From Actinomycetales bacterium (GTDB taxonomy: Bacteria > Actinomycetota > Actinomycetes > Actinomycetales > Beutenbergiaceae), in the NCBI GenBank assembly GCA_016649925.1, contig JAENWO010000166.1:1-6023 (forward strand): a DNA stretch of 6,023 nt, written 5' to 3'. Positions 1-5,479 of this stretch are shown piece by piece. Position 1 is the stretch's first letter. Each line of letters opens with the position of its first letter. The notes under the pieces are model-generated. The model did no database searches. It was not told the DNA's origin and saw only the letters and a list, made by a program, of their open reading frames with translations. A program made the translations under genes and the position numbers.

Positions 1-144
1 CGCGAGAGCCTGGGCGGCGCCGTCGGGCTCGGGGACGGGATCGGAGCAGGCGGTCAGAACGGATCCGGCGAGGAGCCCGACGAGTGCTGCCGTGAACCTC
101 TTGCGTGGTCCCGCCGGGCGCGCGTCGTGCCGCTGTCGTGCCAT
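1..144 (-). CDS. Lipoprotein, N-terminus only (runs off the window)
   Basis: Only the first 48 residues are inside the window. They form a textbook lipoprotein signal peptide: a positively charged N-region (MARQRHDARPAGPRKRF), a hydrophobic stretch AALVGLLAGSVL (about residues 19-30) and the lipobox L-T-A-C with Cys33 as the expected lipidation site, followed by a Pro/Asp/Glu-rich linker. The mature protein should be anchored to the outer face of the membrane. I chose the ATG at 144 because a GGGGGAG ribosome binding site lies 6 nt upstream; an in-frame ATG at 150 directly abuts that site and is too close. The post-Cys sequence CSDPVPEPDGAAQALA resembles the entry to the NTF2-like domain of actinobacterial penicillin-binding transpeptidases, but it is too short to assign. 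It is transcribed away from the 386 gene. Confidence 0.8.
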   Translation of the reverse strand, partial: MARQRHDARPAGPRKRFTAALVGLLAGSVLTACSDPVPEPDGAAQALA

Positions 145-155
145 GGTCATCTCCC

Positions 156-213
156 CCTGGGCGCGGCCACGAGCGTACCTGGGCGCGGCCACGAGCGTAC
201 CTGGGCGCGGCCA
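156..213. repeat. 22-bp tandem repeat, about 2.6 copies, upstream of the lipoprotein gene
   Basis: The unit CTGGGCGCGGCCACGAGCGT(AC) repeats with a period of exactly 22 bp: two perfect copies (157-178, 179-200), then a partial copy diverging after 213. It ends just before the lipoprotein ribosome binding site. On the minus strand each full unit holds TACGCT (177-172 and 199-194), a match to the TAnnnT form of an actinobacterial -10 element, but no convincing -35 hexamer is present for either. The 22-bp period is about two helical turns, so the copies would face the same side of the DNA, as paired operator sites do. The rest of the 145-385 intergenic stretch shows only a bulged GC hairpin (244-254 with 276-284). 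Confidence 0.75.
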
Positions 214-385
214 GGGCCGGAGCTCACGAGGAACGGGGGCCGACGCGTGACCCGACCGGATCCGCAGGGCGTGGCCGGGTCGCGCAGCTCGTTGAAGAAC
301 CTCACCGTGCATTTCGGGCGACGTCGCGCTGCGTGCCGTGGATAGTGTCGAAGATCGGCGGACGGTCGCACCGAAGGAGAGCATC

Positions 386-607
386 GTGCAACCATGGATG
401 TTCGTCACCGCAGCGATCCTCATCGTCGCTGCCCTCGTCGTCCCTGTCCTCACCGTTGTTCTCGCGCGGGCTGCCGGACGGCGCAGAACCCGACCGCGAG
501 ATGACGTCGATGACTGGATGGACGGGCAACCGCAAGGTGTCCGCCGTCGACGCCGTCGCGAAGCCGCTCGTCGGCCAGGACGCGAGGATCGTCCGAGCGG
601 CACTTGA
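386..607 (+). CDS. Small membrane-anchored protein, N-terminal half (probable frameshifted gene with 501-788)
   Basis: A GTG start at 386 follows a strong ribosome binding site, AAGGAGA at 374-380, with a 5-nt spacer. The product begins with one transmembrane helix (about residues 5-27, MFVTAAILIVAALVVPVLTV onward), then a positively charged stop-transfer segment (RAAGRRRTRPR) and an acidic stretch DDVDDWMDGQPQ, so the C-terminus should be cytoplasmic. After about position 530 this frame becomes an arginine-rich tail (VRRRRRREAARR), which is typical of out-of-frame reading in GC-rich DNA, while the +1 frame keeps good codon use to a stop at 788. I therefore think this is the N-terminal part of one protein of about 134 residues split by a frameshift, or the first of two overlapping genes. 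I do not recognise the family. A weak -10 candidate, TAGTGT, lies at 343-348. Confidence 0.55.
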   Translation: MQPWMFVTAAILIVAALVVPVLTVVLARAAGRRRTRPRDDVDDWMDGQPQGVRRRRRREAARRPGREDRPSGT

Positions 608-788
608 GGCAGCGAGTCTCGGCGCACCGGATCCGGTCCTCGAGAGTCTTGCGGCACGGATCGGTGCGATGCCGGCGTGGGCGTTCGTGCCCCCCGGCAC
701 GGTCGTGCACGACGAGACGACCGGCGGCACGTTCACGATCACCAACCAGTCACAGGGCCGGGTCGCGATGAGGCGGCCGGAGCAGTAG
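501..788 (+). CDS. Hypothetical protein, likely C-terminal half of the 386 gene in the shifted frame
   Basis: From about position 530 to the TAG at 786-788 this frame has strongly GC-ending codons and a normal amino-acid mix: an alanine-rich helical part (VRAALEAASLGAPDPVLESL), then GAMPAWAFVPPGTVVHDE and a beta-like tail TGGTFTITNQSQGRVAM. Possible starts are ATG 501, ATG 510 and GTG 537, none with a good ribosome binding site. That favours translation carried over from the well-initiated upstream frame rather than an independent start. Upstream of 501 this frame runs antiparallel in sense to the membrane helix and is serine-rich nonsense, so it should not be extended leftward. Function unknown; the combined protein would have one N-terminal membrane anchor and a cytoplasmic domain of about 95 residues. 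Confidence 0.5.
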   Translation: MTSMTGWTGNRKVSAVDAVAKPLVGQDARIVRAALEAASLGAPDPVLESLAARIGAMPAWAFVPPGTVVHDETTGGTFTITNQSQGRVAMRRPEQ

Positions 789-817
789 AGACCACCGACA
801 GTGCGTTCCTCGGTCTC
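788..817 (+). terminator. Candidate hairpin after the 386-788 gene
   Basis: GAGACC at 788-793 is complementary to GGTCTC at 812-817, starting in the last base of the stop codon; a bulged alternative pairs GAGAC plus CGA with TCGGTCTC. There is no T-run, so this is only a weak terminator candidate. Confidence 0.25.
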
Positions 818-858
818 CTGCGGTGAGTGTGCGGCCCGGCGAGAGACACCCTGAGCAT

Positions 859-905
859 GGATGAGGCCCCTGACCTCGCGTCTCCGCGGGCCAAGGGCCT
901 CATCC
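859..905. terminator. 11-bp perfect inverted repeat 3' of the tRNA pair
   Basis: GGATGAGGCCC (859-869) and GGGCCTCATCC (895-905) are perfect complements around a 25-nt loop that itself has CGCG/CGCG pairing. On the minus strand the hairpin begins 5 nt after the end of tRNA-Glu, where the tRNA transcript should stop; on the plus strand it follows the 386-788 gene. It may therefore serve both directions. No T-run follows on either strand, which is common in high-GC actinobacteria. Confidence 0.6.
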
Positions 906-910
906 GTGTG

Positions 911-983
911 TAGCCCCGACGGGATTCGAACCCGTGCTACCGCCGTGAGAGGGCGGCGTCCTAGGCCACTAGACGACGGGGCC
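911..983 (-). tRNA. tRNA-Glu (anticodon CTC)
   Basis: The minus strand folds into a standard 73-nt cloverleaf: acceptor GGCCCCG with CGGGGCT (first pair a G-U wobble), D-arm GTC/GAC, anticodon stem CCGCC/GGCGG with loop CTCTCAC placing CTC at positions 34-36, and T-arm ACGGG-TTCGAAT-CCCGT. The discriminator base is A and the CCA end is not encoded. It reads GAG codons, the main glutamate codon in such a genome. It lies 53 nt downstream of tRNA-Gln in the same direction, so both are probably cut from one precursor. In organisms without GlnRS, its synthetase is the product of gltX, which lies on the same strand in this window. Confidence 0.97.
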
Positions 984-1036
984 GGGCAACTCGGCGATCA
1001 TATCGGAACCCCCAAGAGGTCTCGCACGATCAACCG

Positions 1037-1108
1037 CTGGGGTACCAGGACTCGAACCTAGACTAACTGGACCAGAACCAGTCGTGCTGCCAATTACACC
1101 ATACCCCA
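1037..1108 (-). tRNA. tRNA-Gln (anticodon CTG)
   Basis: The 72-nt cloverleaf has acceptor TGGGGTA paired with TACCCCA, anticodon stem ACTGG/CCAGT with loop TTCTGGT (CTG at 34-36), and a T-arm with GGTTCGAGTCC. The discriminator is G and CCA is not encoded. It reads CAG codons. In actinobacteria that lack GlnRS, this tRNA is first charged with glutamate by GluRS and then converted to Gln-tRNA-Gln by GatCAB, which would make it the second substrate of the gltX product. It is the first gene of the two-tRNA unit. Its 5' leader is unusual: ATACCCC directly precedes the mature end and can pair with the acceptor strand. Confidence 0.97.
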
Positions 1109-1177
1109 AGGGGGTATAACGCTCGTTGCTTCGTGGGCGCGCAGCACCCAGGACCTGAACGTTGTACCCGGGGGATC

Positions 1178-1206
1178 ACTGTACGGGAGCGACCGCCACC
1201 GGCCAA
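1178..1206 (-). promoter_or_regulatory. Candidate promoter of the tRNA-Gln/tRNA-Glu unit
   Basis: On the minus strand TTGGCC (1206-1201) is followed after exactly 17 nt by TACAGT (1183-1178), a good match in spacing and in key bases to a sigma70-type promoter. Transcription would start near 1171, giving a leader of about 63 nt before tRNA-Gln. It lies in the gap after the kinase stop codon, so the tRNAs need not depend on the gltX operon. A 10-bp inverted repeat with one bulged base (1145-1154, 1210-1220) brackets it. Confidence 0.5.
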
Positions 1207-1243
1207 AACGTCCTGGGGTGGGCAACGTCACAGGGGCGCAGAT

Positions 1244-2200
1244 TCAGTCCTGTACCGCGGCCACCAGAGCGTCGATCGCCTCACGGGTCAGGGCCCGCTC
1301 GAGGAACTCCGCGATCCCCGCCTCGCTCCCCCGTCGCTCCCCCGGCTCCCCGCTCACCCAGTTCCCCAGGTGCTTCGCAGTGATGTGGCCGGTCACCGCG
1401 ATCACCATGGAGAAGTCCCCGGCGTCGGTGACCCTCCCAGGCCCTCCGGCGCTGACATAGCTCTCGTGCAGCGCCCGGGCCCGCTGCGCGTCGACCCGGC
1501 CGTCGAGGCCCGTGCAGAACTCGGACAAGACCATCGCAACCTCGTGGCTCGGCCCGGCCGGGCCGGCGTCGTCCCAGTCGATCACGCAGACTCGCCCGTC
1601 GGCGGCCACTCGCAGGTTGTCCGCCCACAGATCACGGTGGCACACGCGCAGGTCCACCGGTGGTCGGATCAGGGCCTCGAGGGCGAGTATCTCGTCCAGC
1701 ATTGCCGCCAGTGCCGGGGCGAACGGGGCACCTGCCCTGCCGACGGCACCGACGAGCTCGCGCCAGGCCAGCTCCCCCACCGGCTCGGCGTACCAGGGGT
1801 CCACGTCGCCGGTGGTCGGGACGCCCGCACGATGGATCGCAGCGACCGTCCGCCCGATGACGGTGGGGTCCAACCCGATGTCCGGCTCACGCAGGTCCAC
1901 CCACTCGTACACGCGCACCTGGGCGCCGTCGAGCTCCGCGAGCAGGTCCCCGTCGGTGGTGGGCACCGAGACGGGCGCTGCCACCCCTTCGGCGACGGCG
2001 GCAGCGGTGAAGTCTGCGTTCACGCGCATCGGCTCCTCTTCGACACGGATGAGGAGCTCCTTGAGGGCGAACACGCCACCGGAGGTCTGCAGCCGCCACA
2101 CGAGGCCCTGTAGTCCCCGCGCCGTCGGACCTGAGAGCGTGGCGCCCTCACCCAGTCCGAAACGCCCCGCGGCGAGGTCCGCGTGCCTGTCGGTCAGCAT
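1244..2200 (-). CDS. Aminoglycoside-phosphotransferase-fold kinase (APH/choline-kinase family)
   Basis: The product, 318 residues from ATG 2200, has the hallmarks of the APH kinase superfamily: a lysine in FALKE (Lys47) for ATP binding, the catalytic-loop motif HRDLWADN (His188, Asp190, Asn195) and the metal-binding IDWDD (Asp208). Such enzymes phosphorylate small hydroxyl-bearing molecules such as aminoglycosides, choline, homoserine or sugars; the substrate cannot be told here and resistance should not be assumed. It should be cytoplasmic. The start is uncertain. The frame is open to a GTG at 2284, but codon use in 2284-2200 is poor and its ribosome binding site (GAAGGA, 2293-2288) is only 3 nt away. 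That site is ideally spaced for an ATG at 2280 in another frame, whose ORF ends across ATG 2200 (ATGCTGA). So either translation is coupled to that small ORF, or an indel has split the N-terminus. It is the last gene of the gltX cluster. Confidence 0.85.
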   Translation of the reverse strand: MLTDRHADLAAGRFGLGEGATLSGPTARGLQGLVWRLQTSGGVFALKELLIRVEEEPMRVNADFTAAAVAEGVAAPVSVPTTDGDLLAELDGAQVRVYEWVDLREPDIGLDPTVIGRTVAAIHRAGVPTTGDVDPWYAEPVGELAWRELVGAVGRAGAPFAPALAAMLDEILALEALIRPPVDLRVCHRDLWADNLRVAADGRVCVIDWDDAGPAGPSHEVAMVLSEFCTGLDGRVDAQRARALHESYVSAGGPGRVTDAGDFSMVIAVTGHITAKHLGNWVSGEPGERRGSEAGIAEFLERALTREAIDALVAAVQD

Positions 2201-2280
2201 GCGCTCGTCCACGCGCGACGCGGATCCACCGGCGGCTCCTCGAGCAGCGCCGTGCTGGACCCGCTCGCGGCCGCCGTCAT
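2194..2280 (-). CDS. 28-codon ORF at the kinase 5' end: leader ORF or shifted N-terminus
   Basis: An ATG at 2280 lies 7 nt from the ribosome binding site GAAGGA, which overlaps the stop of the HAD gene. The ORF begins MTAAASGSSTALLEEPPV and has nearly all codons ending in G or C until about 2205, unlike the same DNA in the kinase frame. It stops at TGA 2196-2194, overlapping the kinase ATG in ATGCTGA. The likeliest reading is that this is the native N-terminus of the kinase, separated by a small indel in the CGCG-rich stretch around 2210-2225; removing 5 nt there would join the frames. The alternative is a genuine short coupling ORF. Confidence 0.4.
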   Translation of the reverse strand: MTAAASGSSTALLEEPPVDPRRAWTSAC

Positions 2281-2291
2281 CCACCTATCCT

Positions 2292-3089
2292 TCACCTGGG
2301 GGGAAGGGCGTCCTCCGCGGGAGCTCGCTCGTCAGTCCCTCGGCGCCAGCACCGGGTCAACTCGTCCAGGCCCGAGATGACGACGATGCCGTCGGCCCGG
2401 GCCGCGGCCCCGTCCTCGTCGTGCACGCCCCCGCGGCGCCGCCCGGGGCGGTCCAACCACACGCCCCGCAACCCTGCAGCGGTGGCGGCGCGGGCGTCGA
2501 TGTCGAGCTCGTCGCCGACGTACACGGTCTCCCCGGGCGCGGTGCCGAGCAGGCGGCACGCCTCCAGGAACACGCGCGGGTCAGGCTTGCCGACGCCGAA
2601 CGTCTCCACCGAGACGAGCAGTGGGGCGAGGTCGGCGAGACCTGTGGCGAGCAGCTTCGCTCGCTGGGTCCGGGCGAGCGCGTTGGACAGCGAGCCGGTG
2701 CGCAGCCCCCTGGTCCGGATGAGGCGCAGGACCCCTTCGGCGTCCTCGAAGGCCGTCCACGCGAGAGCGAACGTCTCCTCGTACCGGCGGGACCACGCGT
2801 CGAACGCGTCGTCATCGAGCACGGCGCCACCGAACGCCTCGTGCAGCTGGTCCACCCTCGCCCGCCGTTGGGTCGTGAAGTCGACCTCGCCCCGGGTGAA
2901 CGCGCGGTAATGACCCCCGGTGTCGGCGCGCCAAAGTCTGAGCAGCTCGGGGTGGCGGTCCGCGGAGAGCTCGGGCAGGAACCGGCCGGCGACCGCCGCG
3001 AGCGCGGCCGCGAACGCGGTGCGGGTGTCGACGAGCGTGTCGTCGATGTCGAACAGGACGCCCCGGATCGTTCGGCCCGTCAGGCTCAC
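2292..3089 (-). CDS. HAD-superfamily hydrolase (phosphatase-like)
   Basis: The 265-residue product carries all four HAD motifs: motif I FDIDDTLVD (nucleophile Asp14, acid/base Asp16), motif II GSLSN (Ser135, Asn136), motif III with Lys168 in GVGKPDP, and motif IV VGDELDIDA (Asp193 and Asp198, Mg2+ binding). Residues about 22-110 between motifs I and II form a helical C1-type cap, which sets substrate choice. Members are mostly cytoplasmic phosphatases of sugar phosphates, nucleotides or phosphoglycolate; the sequence does not say which. The GTG start at 3089 overlaps the TGA of the MOSC gene in GTGA, indicating translational coupling, since no good ribosome binding site is present. The C-terminal about 25 residues after the Rossmann core look like an unstructured Arg/Glu/Pro tail. 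Confidence 0.92.
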   Translation of the reverse strand: MSLTGRTIRGVLFDIDDTLVDTRTAFAAALAAVAGRFLPELSADRHPELLRLWRADTGGHYRAFTRGEVDFTTQRRARVDQLHEAFGGAVLDDDAFDAWSRRYEETFALAWTAFEDAEGVLRLIRTRGLRTGSLSNALARTQRAKLLATGLADLAPLLVSVETFGVGKPDPRVFLEACRLLGTAPGETVYVGDELDIDARAATAAGLRGVWLDRPGRRRGGVHDEDGAAARADGIVVISGLDELTRCWRRGTDERAPAEDALPPR

Positions 3090-3784
3090 CAGAGCCCTGG
3101 CTCCCGGTCATCCTCGGACACGACGCTCTCGGCGCGCGTGCGGACCTGCCACGGCAGGCTCAGCTCTCGTGCGTCGCCGGCGGCGAGCAGCAGGCGGGCC
3201 GAGCGTGGCGTGGGCCCGCTGAACATCTCCCCGATCGTCACTGAGTGGTCCGGACGATGCACGACGGCGATCGCGGCTCCGGCCTGGACCTCACCCTCGC
3301 GCAGCACCCGTAGGTATGCGCCGGGGGCACCGTGCGCGGTGAACTGCTTGACCCAGTGTGGCTCGCCCATCCGGTGGGCGAACTTGTAGCAGGGCGTGCG
3401 CGGCATCGTCACCTCGAGCAGCGGCCCCGACCCCGCGTCCCCGACCTGCCAGCGTTCCCCGAGCACCGCGCCGGTGACGTCAAGCCCCGCGGTGGTGAGG
3501 TTCTCCCCGAACAGCCCGGGCGCCAGGTCACGCCCGAGGAGCGCGGACCAGGTCGTCATGTCCTCGCTGGCGTACGCGTACACCGCCTTGTCCGGCCCGC
3601 CGTGGTGCCTGCGGTCCAGCTGCCGGTCACCGTCGACCCCGAGCGTGCGCACGACGACCGAGCCGTCGACCGGTCGCTTGTCGATCCCGGTGAGGTCCCC
3701 GGGCCGGCCGGTCCCGGTCACCGCGTGCAGCCTGCTGACGGCGAGCACACGACCGGGGACGGGTGGGGACGGCGACGCCGGCAT
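3086..3784 (-). CDS. MOSC-domain protein, YiiM-like
   Basis: The 232-residue product shows the MOSC signature of the YiiM type: VDGDRQLD (GDRQ 52-55), RHHGGPDKAVYAY (HHGG 60-63), PGLFGENL (92-96) and the conserved cysteine in MPRTPCYKF (Cys132), expected to bind the molybdenum cofactor or carry sulfur. E. coli YiiM, of similar length, reduces N-hydroxylated purines such as 6-N-hydroxylaminopurine, a detoxifying role; that activity here is by family resemblance only. The C-terminal about 60 residues form the usual post-MOSC extension. The start is ATG 3784, overlapping the gltX stop by one base (TGATG); GTG 3787 directly before it (GTGA overlap) is equally possible. No strong ribosome binding site is present, so translation probably depends on gltX. 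It overlaps the HAD gene downstream. Confidence 0.92.
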   Translation of the reverse strand: MPASPSPPVPGRVLAVSRLHAVTGTGRPGDLTGIDKRPVDGSVVVRTLGVDGDRQLDRRHHGGPDKAVYAYASEDMTTWSALLGRDLAPGLFGENLTTAGLDVTGAVLGERWQVGDAGSGPLLEVTMPRTPCYKFAHRMGEPHWVKQFTAHGAPGAYLRVLREGEVQAGAAIAVVHRPDHSVTIGEMFSGPTPRSARLLLAAGDARELSLPWQVRTRAESVVSEDDREPGLW

Positions 3785-5295
3785 CACAGGCTGGCGCGCA
3801 GTGCCCGCAGCCGGGCGAGGGAGGACTCCTTGCCGAGGATCTCCATCGACTCGAACAGCGGCGGGGACACGCGACGCCCCGTTACGGCCACCCGGAGCGG
3901 CGCGAACGCGAAGCGCGGCTTGATGCCCATCTCCTCCACGAGCACAGCCTTGAGCGCCTCCTGCTGGGACTCGGGCGAGAAGTCGTCGAGGCCCTCGAGG
4001 ACGGCGGCGGACCGCTCGAGCACCGCGGCGGCCTCGTCGCGCAGGCCGGCGCGCGCGTCGTCCTCCACCAGCACGGCGTCATCGGCCGCGAACAGGAAAC
4101 CGAGCATGCCCGGCGCCTCGCCGAGCAGGGTCATCCGCTCCTGCACGAGGGGAGCAGCGGCGTCGAGCAGGGCCTGCTCCTCGGCGGTGAGGTCGGCGAA
4201 CCGCTCTCCCTCGACCAGTCCCGCCGCCTGCAGGTAGGGGACGAGCCGGCCCTCGAAGTCCTCGGGGGCGAGGAGGCGCAGGTGCGCGGCGTTGATCGCC
4301 TCGGCCTTCTTGAGATCGAAGTGGGCCGGGCTCGGATTCACGTCGGCGACGTCGAACGCCGCGACCATCTCCTCGCGGGAGAAGATGTCGTGGTCCGGCG
4401 AGATCGACCAGCCGAGGAGCGCCAAGTAGTTCAGCAGCCCCTCGGGGGTGAACCCGCGCTCGCGGTGCAGGAACAGGTTGGACTCGGGGTCCCGCTTGGA
4501 CAGCTTCTTGTTGCCTTCGCCGAGGACGTAGGGCAGGTGGCCGAACTGCGGCATGACGCTCGCCACGCCGACGTCGAGCAGGGCCCGGTAGAGGACCACC
4601 TGGCGCGGGGTCGAGGAGAGCAGGTCCTCACCGCGCAGCACGTGCGTGATGCCCATGAGTGCGTCGTCGACCGGGTTGACCAGCGTGTAGAGGGGCTGCC
4701 CGTTGCCGCGAACGATGACGAAGTCCGGCACCGAGCCGGCCTTGAACGTCACGTCGCCACGGACGAGGTCGGTGAACGTCACGTCGTCCTGGGGCATGCG
4801 GATGCGCAGCGCCGGCTCCCGGCCCTCTGCGCGGAAGGCCGCCTTCTGCTCGTCCGTGAGGGTCCGGTCGTAGCCGTCGTAGCCCAGCTTCGGGTCGCGG
4901 CCGGCGTCGCGGTGCCGGGCCTCGATCTCCTCGGGCGTGGAGAACGACTCGTAGGCGTGTCCGGCGTCGAGCAGCTTCCGAGCAGCCCCCGCGTAGATGT
5001 CCATCCGCTGCGACTGCCGGTACGGCTCGTCAGGTCCGCCGACCTCGACGCCCTCGTCCCAGTCCAGGCCCAGCCAGCGCAGTGCGTCGAGCAGCTGGTG
5101 GTAGCTCTCCTCGCTGTCCCGTGCGGCGTCCGTGTCCTCGATGCGGAACACGAACGTGCCACCCACATGCCGGGCATACGCCCAGTTGAACAGGGCGGTC
5201 CGGATCAGGCCGACGTGCGGGACGCCCGTGGGCGAGGGGCAGAAGCGGACCCGGATCTGGGAGCCGGTGGGCGCAGCGGCAGCAGGGGTAGTCAT
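3784..5295 (-). CDS. gltX: Glutamyl-tRNA synthetase (GluRS)
   Basis: This 503-residue class I synthetase joins glutamate to tRNA. The catalytic Rossmann fold opens with VRFCPSPTGVPHVGLIRTAL, where HVGL (27-30) is the HIGH motif; FRIEDTDAARD follows at 50-60, and KLSKR (264-268) is the KMSKS motif. The helical anticodon-binding domain fills about 330-500. The zinc-ligand cysteines of E. coli GluRS are absent from the connective region (about 115-145). Length is normal. ATG 5295 was chosen because conserved sequence begins 15 residues later; the frame stays open to 5418 but that extension is Arg-rich and not family-like. There is no good ribosome binding site, but TACTCT at 5310-5305 suggests a nearly leaderless transcript. 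In actinobacteria without GlnRS this enzyme charges both tRNA-Glu and tRNA-Gln, and both tRNAs lie downstream here; whether this one is non-discriminating cannot be read from the sequence. The MOSC gene overlaps its stop. Confidence 0.97.
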   Translation of the reverse strand: MTTPAAAAPTGSQIRVRFCPSPTGVPHVGLIRTALFNWAYARHVGGTFVFRIEDTDAARDSEESYHQLLDALRWLGLDWDEGVEVGGPDEPYRQSQRMDIYAGAARKLLDAGHAYESFSTPEEIEARHRDAGRDPKLGYDGYDRTLTDEQKAAFRAEGREPALRIRMPQDDVTFTDLVRGDVTFKAGSVPDFVIVRGNGQPLYTLVNPVDDALMGITHVLRGEDLLSSTPRQVVLYRALLDVGVASVMPQFGHLPYVLGEGNKKLSKRDPESNLFLHRERGFTPEGLLNYLALLGWSISPDHDIFSREEMVAAFDVADVNPSPAHFDLKKAEAINAAHLRLLAPEDFEGRLVPYLQAAGLVEGERFADLTAEEQALLDAAAPLVQERMTLLGEAPGMLGFLFAADDAVLVEDDARAGLRDEAAAVLERSAAVLEGLDDFSPESQQEALKAVLVEEMGIKPRFAFAPLRVAVTGRRVSPPLFESMEILGKESSLARLRALRASL

Positions 5296-5304
5296 GATGC
5301 GCCC

Positions 5305-5310
5305 AGAGTA
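5305..5310 (-). promoter_or_regulatory. Candidate -10 element of gltX
   Basis: TACTCT on the minus strand fits TAnnnT and ends 9 nt before the gltX ATG, so transcription would begin within a few bases of the start codon. No clear -35 is seen. A second -10 candidate, TAGCAT (5381-5376), would give a leader of about 75 nt. Confidence 0.35.
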
Positions 5311-5404
5311 GTCGCGTCCCAGGAACCCGATGGCGCGCCCAGGAGGTCCCCGGAGCAGCGACGTGCGCTCTGAAGATGCTACGACGCGGCGCCGGATCGA
5401 CCCC

Positions 5405-5470
5405 TCACGCGCCGGCACTGGCGGCCGAGGCCCTGCCCGTTACGGCGACGACGACAAGCAGCCTGGACAC
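5405..5470 (-). CDS. Possible 21-residue small ORF between the membrane gene and gltX
   Basis: Immediately after the stop of the small membrane gene lies a strong Shine-Dalgarno sequence (AGGAGGAG) and, 2-4 nt on, a GTG at 5470. The ORF encodes a short hydrophobic start (MSRLLVVVAV) and an Ala/Ser/Gly tail and stops at 5405. It could be a real microprotein, a leader peptide ahead of gltX, or the remnant of a gene truncated by frameshift. Only the ribosome binding site and its placement support it. Confidence 0.25.
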   Translation of the reverse strand: MSRLLVVVAVTGRASAASAGA

Positions 5471-5479
5471 GACTCCTCC

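Noticed and set aside
859..983. tRNA-linked attachment site or integrated element
   Set aside because: The inverted repeat beside tRNA-Glu does not copy the tRNA 3' end, and no integrase or other mobile gene is present.
1133..2113. 326-codon open frame on the plus strand
   Set aside because: It is antisense to the kinase, is His/Arg/Gly/Pro-rich and has no ribosome binding site.
1244..2200. Antibiotic-resistance kinase
   Set aside because: APH-fold motifs are shared by choline, homoserine and sugar kinases, and the chromosomal housekeeping setting gives no support for a resistance role.
1512..3389. 625-codon open frame on the plus strand
   Set aside because: It is Ser/Pro/Arg-rich without domains and lies opposite the kinase and HAD genes, both of which have complete catalytic motifs. 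It is open only because of GC-rich third positions.
3763..5373. 536-codon open frame on the plus strand
   Set aside because: It lies antisense to gltX over its full length and has no family features; gltX has both synthetase signature motifs.
5296..5418. N-terminal extension of gltX to 5418
   Set aside because: The extra 41 residues are Arg-rich and unlike GluRS; they overlap a -10 candidate, and ATG 5295 fits the usual GluRS N-terminus.
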